NCBI RefSeq assembly: GCF_009363555.1 | Contig: NZ_CP045373.1 | Span: forward strand, 62,001 to 126,000 | Length of the DNA: 64,000 nucleotides | Source of the DNA: Sulfitobacter sp. THAF37 | GTDB lineage: Bacteria > Pseudomonadota > Alphaproteobacteria > Rhodobacterales > Rhodobacteraceae | Direction of reading: 5' to 3' | Part shown: positions 27,005-34,885 of the stretch, one piece after another | Layout: every line of letters begins with the position of its first letter | Position numbering within the stretch: the first letter of the stretch is position 1 | The notes under the pieces: model-generated | What the model saw: only the letters and a program-made list of their open reading frames with translations | What the model was told of the DNA's origin: nothing | The model's database searches: none | Program-made: the position numbers and the translations under genes

Positions 27005-28279
27005 ATGGATAATCGGTTCGCTTACATGCGCAAATACCTTGGGTTTTCCCAAAAGGATGCATCCAACATTTTTTCCACTCGGCTCGATACGATCAAGAAA
27101 TGGGACAGCGGCAAACTGCTAGTGCCGGGTCCGGTTTTGGAAGAACTTTATGATTATATACGGTTCACAAATGATATGGTTGTCGAGTTTTGCGACGAGC
27201 GCCAAGCGGAAGATGAAGACGAGGGGATCGACGAAATCTACCTGCGCACCTTCACAGTTGAAGGTCTTGCCGAGCAAGGCTTGCCGCCCTCCCTTGGTTG
27301 GCAAGATCAAGTCATTGGTGCAATTATCGGTCGTCTTGCTTCCATCCACGTCTACGGCGCGGATACGCTGCCAGAGCATCATGACCCCGACTATCATTGG
27401 TATGAGTATTGGGGCCTTGAGCCAGTAAAGAAGCCAACAGAATTTTTCACCATCCAGGACGAAGCATTGTTCGCGAATGAACTTGCAAAAGCTGTTGAAG
27501 GTAACTTTTGGCAAGTGGATTTTGACCCAGACGAAAACTACTATTTGATTGGATTCCGAACAAAGTCAGTGTCCAAAGTTACACGCCATATTTGGATCAG
27601 AGCTGTTCGCGCTGGTCGAGGTTCGGAACTTGTAGAACGTTTCGCTGGTGAACCACTACGATATTGCGATTCATTTGGCGAAGGTGCCCCATACATCGAA
27701 GGACCAAACAAGGCCAAAATCCCTGTCGGTTTTGCGTCCGGCCATGACGATGACACCGTTGATCCGCATACATTAGCGGAGACACTTTTTGCGGCCCTCG
27801 CAACATCCTACCCAACCAAAGGCGCTATGCGTGAAGCGTGCCGCGACCGATATGCGGCATTGGTCGGTGCTGACGAGGGCTACACAGCCGATTTTATGAA
27901 CGATTGGGACGTGAAAGACACTCGCTTTGTTTCTCACAACTTTATCGCAGCCCTGTTTTTTGAAACCCAAAAACAGACCGGCTTGACGTTGCACCCCGAA
28001 GCTATGGTTGAACTATGCTCGATACTCGCCAAGTCGGAACCGTCGATACGCAGCATGGATCACGAAGTTGTTGTGATCGACATGGGCGAAATGGTGTTCA
28101 CCATCACGCTTGATCTACGCGACGTTCTTTCCCAATCGGGTGATGGCAGAGACTTTCACACCGAAGCAAGCAAAGCCCTTGATGTTATCCAAGCGTCAAT
28201 CGGAAACGATGGTCTGACCCGTATAGAGCCGTTCAGCACAATCGAAATCGAATTTACTTCGGACGACGCAGAAGGATAG
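27005..28279 (+). CDS. HTH-domain protein with large C-terminal region of unknown function
   Basis: A 424-residue protein. The first 65 residues (FAYMRKYLGFSQKDASNIFS, then TIKKWDSGKLLVPGPVLEEL) look like a XRE-type HTH similar to small YdiL/Aca2-like regulators. The following 350 residues are acidic and show no domain I recognise. TRHIWIRAVRAGRG and VVVIDMGEMVFTITLDLRDV suggest mixed alpha/beta folding. The ATG at 27005 is preceded by GGAGG; the open frame from 26900 adds non-coding-looking sequence. Base composition is visibly less GC-rich than the operons to its left, which fits transfer. Function unknown. Confidence 0.6.
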   Translation: MDNRFAYMRKYLGFSQKDASNIFSTRLDTIKKWDSGKLLVPGPVLEELYDYIRFTNDMVVEFCDERQAEDEDEGIDEIYLRTFTVEGLAEQGLPPSLGWQDQVIGAIIGRLASIHVYGADTLPEHHDPDYHWYEYWGLEPVKKPTEFFTIQDEALFANELAKAVEGNFWQVDFDPDENYYLIGFRTKSVSKVTRHIWIRAVRAGRGSELVERFAGEPLRYCDSFGEGAPYIEGPNKAKIPVGFASGHDDDTVDPHTLAETLFAALATSYPTKGAMREACRDRYAALVGADEGYTADFMNDWDVKDTRFVSHNFIAALFFETQKQTGLTLHPEAMVELCSILAKSEPSIRSMDHEVVVIDMGEMVFTITLDLRDVLSQSGDGRDFHTEASKALDVIQASIGNDGLTRIEPFSTIEIEFTSDDAEG

Positions 28280-28294
28280 GACACCTACCTTTAT

Positions 28295-28320
28295 CTTCCC
28301 CGAAATAATCCTCGGGGGAG
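28295..28320 (+). terminator. hairpin after the HTH gene
   Basis: CTTCCCCGA (28295-28303) pairs with TCGGGGGAG (28312-28320) with one G-T pair, 15 bases after the stop. No T-run follows, so it is a weak terminator candidate. Confidence 0.45.
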
Positions 28321-28420
28321 CGCCACTGGCGCGGGGGCAGATAGCCCCCTTCGTAGCTTGTCTTAGGGACCGGTGTTGGTACAATAAAGCATTATTGACC
28401 GATTGAGAGTGGATTGAATC

Positions 28421-28753
28421 TTGCCGTTGAACCCACCAGAAACACCCAATGTATTAACAGAGGTCGCATTGAAACAGCGCCTTGAGACGGGTTCGAAACT
28501 CATCATTACATGCAACGTATCGCCAACGCGCAAAGCATCATCATGGTTTGGAGTTTGGACGATGCACGCAGAACATGCCGATGGGACTACGCAAATGTTG
28601 GTCACGGCGCGCTCTAGGATGGCAGGTGAAATTTCCATTCGTGAGTTCAAAACCGTGACGGGAATCGTGTCTTTTCTGACCGACTGCGGTTTCACCAAAA
28701 TTTCCTTCCCCGTGATTGAGGGCGACACCGTGAGACTACCGCTGGATACTTAA
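28421..28753 (+). CDS. hypothetical protein
   Basis: A 110-residue frame starting at TTG. It has protein-like composition (WFGVWTMHAEHADGTTQMLV, FKTVTGIVSFLTDCGFTKIS) and an upstream GAGAGTGG. No domain or motif is recognised. It might be a small plasmid-borne conserved protein. An antisense frame of 121 residues covers nearly the same bases; the plus-strand reading is preferred because its residue use is more natural. Moderate to low certainty that it is expressed. Confidence 0.4.
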   Translation: MPLNPPETPNVLTEVALKQRLETGSKLIITCNVSPTRKASSWFGVWTMHAEHADGTTQMLVTARSRMAGEISIREFKTVTGIVSFLTDCGFTKISFPVIEGDTVRLPLDT

Positions 28754-28791
28754 ATCTAAGCATACCCAGCAGTAAGTTTGGTTGCCAATGC

Positions 28792-28809
28792 CCCGCCCTG
28801 TTGGGCGGG
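28792..28809. terminator. hairpin between convergent genes
   Basis: CCCGCCC-TGTT-GGGCGGG forms a perfect 7-bp stem in the gap between the plus-strand hypothetical gene and the minus-strand hicB. It could serve both directions; no T-run on either strand. Confidence 0.4.
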
Positions 28810-28856
28810 CAGCGCGTTACCCACAATCCCGACGCTTCGATGTTCAGTGTCTTCGT

Positions 28857-29189
28857 TTACTCCGCCGCGCGACCAAGAACTTCTTCGGCCCATTGGTTCA
28901 GGCTTTTGCCAGACAGCTCCGCCGCGAGTGCCGCCTTGCGGTGTACCTCGGGATCGACGCGAAACATGACTTGACCCGAGAATGCTTTTTGCGGCTCCTT
29001 GCCGACCTTTGCGCAAGTCTCAACGTAGTCTTCAACCGCTTCATGAAAGGCATCCCGCAACGCTTCAACCGTGTCAGCATGAAATCCGACACCATCGCTG
29101 ATACCGGCAAGGCGGCCAGTGAAAATGCCATCTTCATCATCATACTCGATGCGGGCTGAGTAGCCTTTGTAGGTCATGGTATTGGTCAT
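28857..29189 (-). CDS. hicB: HicB family antitoxin
   Basis: The 110-residue protein has an N-terminal HicB fold (YKGYSARIEYDDEDGIFTGR, GISDGVGFHADTVEALRDAF) and a C-terminal ribbon-helix-helix tail with VMFRVDPEVHRKAALAAELS and KSLNQWAEEVLGRA. It neutralises HicA and represses its own promoter through the DNA-binding tail. Its ATG overlaps the hicA stop by four bases. Confidence 0.87.
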   Translation of the reverse strand: MTNTMTYKGYSARIEYDDEDGIFTGRLAGISDGVGFHADTVEALRDAFHEAVEDYVETCAKVGKEPQKAFSGQVMFRVDPEVHRKAALAAELSGKSLNQWAEEVLGRAAE

Positions 29190-29440
29190 GGCGTTACTCC
29201 GATCCGTTCCAAGAATGCGCGGGCGGCGCGCACCTGATAGCGTTTGGCTTCCTTGGCGGGATGCGGACGATGAAACGTCTCGACCTCGCCGTCCTTTTCG
29301 AACCGCACTCGTGAACCGCGTCCTTCGATGACCTGCGCACCAGCTGCGACAAGTAATCTCTCAACAGCGGACCATTCGACTGTTCCCGACACTGGGTCGG
29401 CAAAGACAACGGCCAGAGTCTTGCGGTGTTTGCTATTCAT
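29186..29440 (-). CDS. hicA: HicA family toxin
   Basis: An 84-residue dsRBD-like mRNA interferase. VEWSAVERLLVAAGAQVIEG and FHRPHPAKEAKRYQVRAARA are typical. The usual catalytic His of the GSH segment is replaced: here the segment reads GRGSRVRF. This variant is common in one HicA branch, where the following HRPHP motif may supply the His. hicA precedes hicB, the usual order for this branch. A perfect inverted repeat lies 18 bases upstream of the start. Confidence 0.85.
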   Translation of the reverse strand: MNSKHRKTLAVVFADPVSGTVEWSAVERLLVAAGAQVIEGRGSRVRFEKDGEVETFHRPHPAKEAKRYQVRAARAFLERIGVTP

Positions 29441-29457
29441 GGGTCTATATAGGTCAT

Positions 29458-29476
29458 GCTTGCATATATTGCAAGC
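29458..29476. promoter_or_regulatory. candidate HicB operator/promoter
   Basis: GCTTGCA-TATAT-TGCAAGC is a perfect inverted repeat (7-bp arms, 5-base centre) just upstream of hicA. Its position and symmetry suit binding by the ribbon-helix-helix tail of HicB. The central TATAT may be part of the -10 region. Confidence 0.55.
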
Positions 29477-29594
29477 AAGTTGCTCACTAGGGTGTGTGCC
29501 GGTTTCTCATGATGCGCCGCACCAAACGTCAAAACAACAGAATCTGTAGTATACTCCGTCGCACTATCAGCCAAAATCAAGCCATTGATCTCGC

Positions 29595-30047
29595 ATGGAT
29601 TTACGAGATCGCGTTGGTGCAAATTTAAGAAAACTAAGGCGGCTTCAATCCCTTAGCCAAGAAGCCCTGTCACTTAAGGCAGGACTTGAACGAGGCTATG
29701 TTGGCCGACTGGAACGTTCACAATATTATACCTCAATGGCGACCGTGCAAAAGCTTGCTTTTGCTCTCGAAGTTGACCCCATCGAGTTAATCGAGCCAGT
29801 TCTGATAACCCGCGGTAAAAAGTCAGGAACCGCCGATCATGAAACCTCAGATGATCAAAAGGTGTCTGGAGGCTCACAGCTGCTTGCTGTGCCGTTTCAA
29901 GAGGGATTTGAGAAGCGGCAAGACGATCTTACCCTCGTATTGATCGACTATAGATGGAACGACGGATCAACTGTTCGCCGCTGGCTTGTCGATCCGAAGA
30001 AGGTCAAACAATCGGCCATTGTCGTGAAACCTTGCATACTGCTTTGA
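29595..30047 (+). CDS. XRE family transcriptional regulator
   Basis: In this 150-residue protein, residues about 5-62 are a Cro/CI-type HTH: VGANLRKLRRLQSLSQEALS, then ERGYVGRLERSQYYTSMATV and the ending FALEVDPIELIEPVL. The C-terminal 85 residues are unassigned and include WNDGSTVRRWLVDPKKVKQ. It is convergent with the gene for an exported protein at 30065 and close to the VirB operon, which it may regulate. No partner toxin is visible next to it. Confidence 0.8.
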   Translation: MDLRDRVGANLRKLRRLQSLSQEALSLKAGLERGYVGRLERSQYYTSMATVQKLAFALEVDPIELIEPVLITRGKKSGTADHETSDDQKVSGGSQLLAVPFQEGFEKRQDDLTLVLIDYRWNDGSTVRRWLVDPKKVKQSAIVVKPCILL

Positions 30048-30064
30048 CAAAGGCAGATACCTGC

Positions 30065-30643
30065 TCAGTAGGAAAACCAGTCTGAATGACCCATATTGCC
30101 TCCGTAGTCGCCATATTCGACCATGATATCGCGCGAGTAGAAGTTTCCAAAACCACGCCCAACGGGCAACAAAATAGTTTGCCCGCTTTCGGAGACAAAT
30201 GAGCTCGGCCAACGCGTGTGCGAGCCGTAGACACGTGCGATATATCGGCAGGTTCGGTTTTCACGGTCACAAGACCGAATACTCCAGTCCCACTGCCTTG
30301 GATCGTCACGCGGCGTGTAAGAGCGGCCTGTGAACCAGATCACATGTGTGCGGTTGAGCCATTCGTATTCTGGAAGGTCCGTATCAACCTCGCCCTCACC
30401 GCCGGGGCCACCCAATTCAATCGGTACTGCGGCGAAGGTGCAAATCCCGAACGGAGGCCTACTCGGCCACGGCGTGATGCGGCGGATCATTGTGCGATAG
30501 GCCCGCGCGCAGACCGCGCTCGGAGGAAATCCACCCGCCATACAGAGCATAATCGCGCAATCTATATCGTAGGCCTGCGCCTTTTTAGGTGCGCCAAATG
30601 TCATCAAAACACCAAAGATTGCTGACAAAATAAGCCGTTTCAT
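30065..30643 (-). CDS. exported Cys-containing protein linked to VirB loci
   Basis: The 192-residue protein has a signal peptide (MKRLILSAIFGVLMTFGAPK, cleavage near AQA-YD). The mature part begins with a Cys-containing segment (DIDCAIMLCMAGGFPPSAVC) I recall from proteins encoded near roseobacter conjugation genes. It has further Cys in SCDRENRTCRY, so disulphides are likely. AAAGGAG precedes the ATG. It faces away from the VirB operon, sharing a 132-base promoter gap. Periplasmic or envelope role in conjugation is inferred from location. Confidence 0.65.
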   Translation of the reverse strand: MKRLILSAIFGVLMTFGAPKKAQAYDIDCAIMLCMAGGFPPSAVCARAYRTMIRRITPWPSRPPFGICTFAAVPIELGGPGGEGEVDTDLPEYEWLNRTHVIWFTGRSYTPRDDPRQWDWSIRSCDRENRTCRYIARVYGSHTRWPSSFVSESGQTILLPVGRGFGNFYSRDIMVEYGDYGGNMGHSDWFSY

Positions 30644-30697
30644 CGGAGACTCCTTTGTTTGGTTTCGTCCTATGGTTTAGCATTTTGTTAAATTCTG

Positions 30698-30712
30698 CAA
30701 TATATCATATTG
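30698..30712. promoter_or_regulatory. palindrome in the divergent VirB promoter region
   Basis: CAATAT-ATC-ATATTG is a perfect 6-bp-arm palindrome in the AT-rich gap between the minus-strand exported protein and the first plus-strand gene of the VirB operon. Candidate operator for a regulator such as the XRE protein at 29595. Inference only. Confidence 0.35.
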
Positions 30713-30775
30713 ACTCAATGTGTCTTTCCGCTTGTACTAGGTCGGACTAGAAGGGCTCTCAGGGGGAGAGTCCAA

Positions 30776-31090
30776 ATGCCGATAGCGCGCAATCAAATCT
30801 TGATCACACTCGATGGGGTCAAAGACCTTCAAAAGAGGGAAGTTGCGTTCCGCTGCCGGTATGAACTCGTGGGGTTCACGGACGATGGCAAGCCGCGCTA
30901 CCAGTGCATCTACCTGCGTGAGGGCGAACCCGAAGCCATTCTTGTGTCCACGCGGATCACGCCTCTCGGGCCAGAAGCGCGATACTTCAATATCTGGCCG
31001 GGGCTTTTCAAACACCATCTCGAGTTTGGCGACGGGCGCGATTTGCGCTTTGGTGCTGACTACAACATTACCCTCGAGGGCAACGGCTGA
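30776..31090 (+). CDS. hypothetical protein, first gene of the VirB operon
   Basis: A 104-residue soluble protein starting MPIARNQILITLDGVKDLQK after GGGGGAGAG. The rest (FRCRYELVGFTDDGKPRYQC, STRITPLGPEARYFNIWPGL) suggests a beta-rich fold. No known domain recognised. Its 3' end overlaps the signal-peptide-coding start of the transglycosylase gene in another frame, so it is probably the operon's leading gene. Function unknown. Confidence 0.55.
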   Translation: MPIARNQILITLDGVKDLQKREVAFRCRYELVGFTDDGKPRYQCIYLREGEPEAILVSTRITPLGPEARYFNIWPGLFKHHLEFGDGRDLRFGADYNITLEGNG

Positions 31091-31727
31091 CGTTCTAGCC
31101 TTTCGCGCTGACGGAACGGCTACGGCGTCTGGGTGGACGTTTCACAGAACACGCCCGAGCTGGGCCACGTCCGACGATGCTGTGGAAGCGCAACCTGTTG
31201 CCGTTGCACCAATTGCGCCTGCGGCGGGAGCCTCTGCCCAAGTTCTCTCACTCATTCGTCAGACGGCCAGCCGGCACCAAAACAACAGGGCCATCGCGCA
31301 AGCAGGCCTTTCGACGCGAGACTGGCACGTTCTGTTTCAAGCGATGATTGAAGCGGAGAGCAGTTACAATCCGACTGCCATCAGCCCCAAGGGTGCCTAT
31401 GGCTTAGGGCAATTGATGCCTGCTACGGCACGCGAGCTTGGTGTGGATCCCCGCGATATCTCTCAGAACCTCGACGGCGCAGCACGCTACCTGCTAACCC
31501 AACTGGCAGAATTCCGAAGCGTCGAACTTGCCTTAGCCGCCTATAACGCTGGGCCCCATCGCGTTGAGCAATACTCAGGCGTACCGCCGTTTTCTGAAAC
31601 ACGCGCCTACATTGCACGCATCCACGACATTCGTGAACGGCTGTCCGGTGGAACGTCGCAGCCAGCACCAATCCGCGTCGCCAATACAGCACCCACACGC
31701 GCTCCCGTCATTATTGAACTGAACTGA
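31026..31727 (+). CDS. lytic transglycosylase (VirB1-like)
   Basis: The SLT domain occupies the second half: FQAMIEAESSYNPTAISPKG contains the catalytic Glu, followed by GAYGLGQLMPATARELGV and ALAAYNAGPHRVEQY. It cuts peptidoglycan to let the secretion channel pass. The start is uncertain. A TTG at 31026 would begin a signal-peptide-like segment (ATGAICALVLTTTLPSRATA) and overlaps the previous gene by 65 bases; the frame stays open back to 30813 without protein-like sequence. A second transglycosylase lies at 34882. Confidence 0.75.
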   Translation: MATGAICALVLTTTLPSRATADVLAFRADGTATASGWTFHRTRPSWATSDDAVEAQPVAVAPIAPAAGASAQVLSLIRQTASRHQNNRAIAQAGLSTRDWHVLFQAMIEAESSYNPTAISPKGAYGLGQLMPATARELGVDPRDISQNLDGAARYLLTQLAEFRSVELALAAYNAGPHRVEQYSGVPPFSETRAYIARIHDIRERLSGGTSQPAPIRVANTAPTRAPVIIELN

Positions 31728-31741
31728 TCAAGGACATTTTC

Positions 31742-32023
31742 ATGCCAAGACACCACTCACGATACTTGCCACTCATGGTCGCAACCTTAGCGCTCCTTGC
31801 CTCCCCTGCCTTCGCGCAAGACTTGTCGCCCATTCAAACAATGTTGGAGACGGTCGAAGCCGCACTCACAGGACCAATTGGCATTGCCGTGGCTACTCTA
31901 GCGGTCATTGGCACAGGCTTCATGTGCATGATGGGGCGGCTGAACTGGGGATGGTTCGCCTCCGTGATCATCGGGATCGTGTTGATTTTCTCGGCGGGCA
32001 CCATCGTCGACGGCTTCACCTAA
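31742..32023 (+). CDS. virB2: VirB2 pilin-like protein (TrbC/VirB2)
   Basis: A 93-residue protein with a cleavable signal (LMVATLALLASPAFA before QD) and two hydrophobic helices (IGIAVATLAVIGTGFMCMM, WFASVIIGIVLIFSAGTIV) separated by the short loop GRLNWG. This is the size and layout of the T4SS pilus subunit. AAGGAC precedes the ATG. It sits directly upstream of virB3. Confidence 0.85.
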   Translation: MPRHHSRYLPLMVATLALLASPAFAQDLSPIQTMLETVEAALTGPIGIAVATLAVIGTGFMCMMGRLNWGWFASVIIGIVLIFSAGTIVDGFT

Positions 32024-32038
32024 GAGCAGGCAGAGCAG

Positions 32039-32317
32039 ATGGCAGAACGTTCCCCACTTTTCCTCGGCCTCGCACGCCCACCCAAGTATCTGGGTCTCCC
32101 TGTCGGATATCTGGTGGTCTTGGCCATGGGGGTCGTTCTGCCATTTATCTGGACGAAATCTCTGATCTTTTTCCTGATCGGGATCATTGCCTATCCAGTC
32201 CTTTGGTTCGTTGCGGACAAAGAGCCTCATTTCTTTGAAGTGCTGCGCATCTCCTTTGGCACCGTGCGCCCGACCAAAAACCGCGCACATCATGGGGGTG
32301 ACAGCTTTGGCGCTTGA
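32039..32317 (+). CDS. virB3: VirB3 family protein
   Basis: The 92-residue protein has a short N-terminal segment PLFLGLARPPKYLGLPVGYL and hydrophobic helices through about residue 65, as VirB3 has. It is an inner-membrane partner of VirB4. Its last 26 bases overlap the start of virB4 in another frame. Confidence 0.82.
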   Translation: MAERSPLFLGLARPPKYLGLPVGYLVVLAMGVVLPFIWTKSLIFFLIGIIAYPVLWFVADKEPHFFEVLRISFGTVRPTKNRAHHGGDSFGA

Positions 32318-34682
32318 TGGTGGAACTTTGAGCGGCATCGGCCCTGCGGTGCGTGAAGCTGGGGGAACAGGATTTGCCCGTGAAAGCTACCTTGCGGAGC
32401 ACCTGCCCTATTTTGCTTTGGCAACGGACGATGTGATGGTGCTGCGCGAAGGCGATCTTCTGGCAACCCTACGCCTTGATGGTCTGAACCCGATGACTAC
32501 CGAGGACGATCGCCTTGATGCGCTCAAGCGCGCGGTTGCCGCAATCGTGGCCCAAACCGGGAATACGTTCGGTTTTTACATCCACCGCGTCTCTGTTCCA
32601 CAAAACTTAGACCTTAAGCCCGTCGAGGGTGATACCTTCGCGTCCCAAGTCGATGCCCGTTGGGCAGCTCACATCAAAGGCCTGCGACCTTCCAAGCGGC
32701 AGATGTATCTCAGCGTCATTCGCCGCCCCAATCTCGCAGCCCGCATCCCATTTTTGCGCGCACTCGCCCGCAAAGCTTGGGTCAAAGACCGCGCAGCGCG
32801 TGTTCAAGAGCTCAACGAGGTTATGGGCTTCTTTGCGGTGGCCCTCTCTTCGGCAAACCCTGTTCGCTTAACAAAGACGGGCGGTGAATGGCTCGGGTAT
32901 CTGAACACGCTCAACGCAGGCAGCTTTTCACCCATCGCATTTGGTCAAAGCCCCCTGCCCCTGTCTCATACCATCAGTGATTGCCGCGCGACGTTCGATG
33001 GAGATGTGGCGACGATTACATGTGCCACAACAGGTGCCGTCAAATATGGCGCGCTCTTTAGCATCAAATCCTATCCCGCACTGACAGACGTGACGCTTCT
33101 CGATGCGTTAGATCTGCCTCTCGATATCGTACTGACCAATTCATTCAGTCCAATCCCGAACAACATCATGGCCGAGCGCATCCAGCGCATCATCAGACAG
33201 ATGCATGCGTCAGATGATGCCGCCGTGTCATTGCGCGACCAATTGGCCTTGGCTGCAGACGATCAAGAGGCGGGACGCATCGCCTTTGGCGACCATCACC
33301 TTTCCATCGCCGTCTATGCGCCTGACCGCGACACACTTGAACGCGCCGCCGCACAGATCAAACGGGTCGGCCAAGAAATCATGGCTGTGATCGTGCGCGA
33401 AAACATGGCGCTGAAAGCCACCTATTTTGCACAGAGCCCGGGCAACTTTGGCTATCGCGCCCGAAAGACACCAATCTCATCGACCAATTTTTCTGATTTT
33501 GCAGCCCTTCACGGCAGTGTTGAAGGGCGTAGCAATGACGAGAGCCCGTGGGGTCAGAGCATTGCGGTTCTGCCAACAGTGGGTACATCAGGCTACCGTT
33601 TCAACTTCCACGAAGCGGGTTCTGCAAGCAAAGAACCTACTGTGGGCCACACACTGGTTTTAGGGCGCACGGGAACTGGCAAAACATTGACGACTGCCTT
33701 CCTCACCGCGCAAGCGCAACGGATCGGCGCACGCCTGTTCTTCTTTGACAAAGATCGCGGCTTGGAAATGGCAGTCCGAGCTTTGGGTGGCCGTTACAAT
33801 GAAATCCGCGCAGGCGTGCCCACAGGCCTCAACCCGCTCGCCTCTGAAATCGATGAACGCGGACGCGCTTGGTTATCCGATTGGTTGGCCACCTTGCTGA
33901 CGCGCAGCGGTGCCTTATCCGGAGAACAATCGCGCCACATCCAGGGTGCGGTAACACAGAATGCAGATGCTGGCGCAGCCTTACAGCGCTTTGCCAGCTT
34001 TGAAACCTTGTTCCAGTCCTTGGATGATGATGGCGAGCTGCAGTCCCGCGTCGCAGAATGGGCCCCCGGCGGTCGGTTTGGCTGGGTATTTGATGAACCC
34101 GACCGTGGGCAGCGCCTCGATCTCTCTGGCGACATCGTCGGGTTTGATATGACTGAGATCCTCGACATGACAACGGAGCGCATGGCTGTGCTTTCATACA
34201 TTTTCCGCCAGATTGAACGCGTAGTTGAAGACCGTCGACCCACCATCATCGTCTTGGACGAGGCGTGGAAACTACTGGATGATCCTTATTTCGGCGCACG
34301 GTTGGAAAACTGGCTCGTGACCCTGCGCAAGATGAACTGCGTCGTGATCATGATGACGCAGTACCCCAGCCAGTTGCGCGACAGCCGCGTTGGCAAAACC
34401 ATTGTTGAAACCGTCCCGACGCAGATCCTGTTTCCCAACGACCGCGCCACGGTGGCCGATTACGATTTTCTGCGCGTGAACTCCAAGGAAGCTGCTTTGC
34501 TCGTCCAACCCACCATTGGCCAACGCATCGCGCTGGTGCGCTCCGCGGGTGACAGCGTCTTTGTCGATGCTGACCTCTCTGCCCTTGGCGACTTGCTGCC
34601 AATCTTGGGCGGCGGTGCCACAGGTGAGGCCCGCGTGCCAGCCGACTGGCGTTCAAACCCAGATTTTTGGAGACCACAATGA
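32292..34682 (+). CDS. virB4: VirB4 family T4SS ATPase
   Basis: This 796-residue ATPase energises the secretion channel. Walker A is GRTGTGKTLTT (about residue 458), Walker B is PTIIVLDEAWKLLDDPYFG, and the downstream MMTQYPSQLRDS and DRATVADYDFLRVN blocks are VirB4/CagE features. The ATG at 32292 opens the family-like N-terminus after virB3 overlap; the frame from 32187 would add 35 residues read through virB3. Its stop overlaps the lipoprotein start by four bases. Confidence 0.9.
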   Translation: MGVTALALDGGTLSGIGPAVREAGGTGFARESYLAEHLPYFALATDDVMVLREGDLLATLRLDGLNPMTTEDDRLDALKRAVAAIVAQTGNTFGFYIHRVSVPQNLDLKPVEGDTFASQVDARWAAHIKGLRPSKRQMYLSVIRRPNLAARIPFLRALARKAWVKDRAARVQELNEVMGFFAVALSSANPVRLTKTGGEWLGYLNTLNAGSFSPIAFGQSPLPLSHTISDCRATFDGDVATITCATTGAVKYGALFSIKSYPALTDVTLLDALDLPLDIVLTNSFSPIPNNIMAERIQRIIRQMHASDDAAVSLRDQLALAADDQEAGRIAFGDHHLSIAVYAPDRDTLERAAAQIKRVGQEIMAVIVRENMALKATYFAQSPGNFGYRARKTPISSTNFSDFAALHGSVEGRSNDESPWGQSIAVLPTVGTSGYRFNFHEAGSASKEPTVGHTLVLGRTGTGKTLTTAFLTAQAQRIGARLFFFDKDRGLEMAVRALGGRYNEIRAGVPTGLNPLASEIDERGRAWLSDWLATLLTRSGALSGEQSRHIQGAVTQNADAGAALQRFASFETLFQSLDDDGELQSRVAEWAPGGRFGWVFDEPDRGQRLDLSGDIVGFDMTEILDMTTERMAVLSYIFRQIERVVEDRRPTIIVLDEAWKLLDDPYFGARLENWLVTLRKMNCVVIMMTQYPSQLRDSRVGKTIVETVPTQILFPNDRATVADYDFLRVNSKEAALLVQPTIGQRIALVRSAGDSVFVDADLSALGDLLPILGGGATGEARVPADWRSNPDFWRPQ

Positions 34683-34885
34683 GATATTCCCAAACCATTC
34701 TTGTGCTTTCGGCTGCGCTGTTGCTATCGGCCTGCGCGCAATACACCGAGAAAACGTCCCCATGCTTTAACCGAAGCGGTGACCCGGTGGTGACACGCGC
34801 AACGCTATCCTTCGCGGCCACGGCACCAGTTTCAGCTGCGAGCGGCAAAGATTGTACTTTCGAAGCCCTGCCGCGCCCAGAATGA
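34679..34885 (+). CDS. small lipoprotein (VirB7-like)
   Basis: A 68-residue protein with a lipobox LLLSAC after a short hydrophobic helix, giving an acylated Cys near residue 20. Two further Cys occur in the mature part. Size, lipobox and place in a VirB operon suggest the VirB7 role of anchoring the core complex to the outer membrane through VirB9. Sequence alone does not prove it. Coupled to virB4 and to the next gene by ATGA overlaps. Confidence 0.65.
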   Translation: MRYSQTILVLSAALLLSACAQYTEKTSPCFNRSGDPVVTRATLSFAATAPVSAASGKDCTFEALPRPE

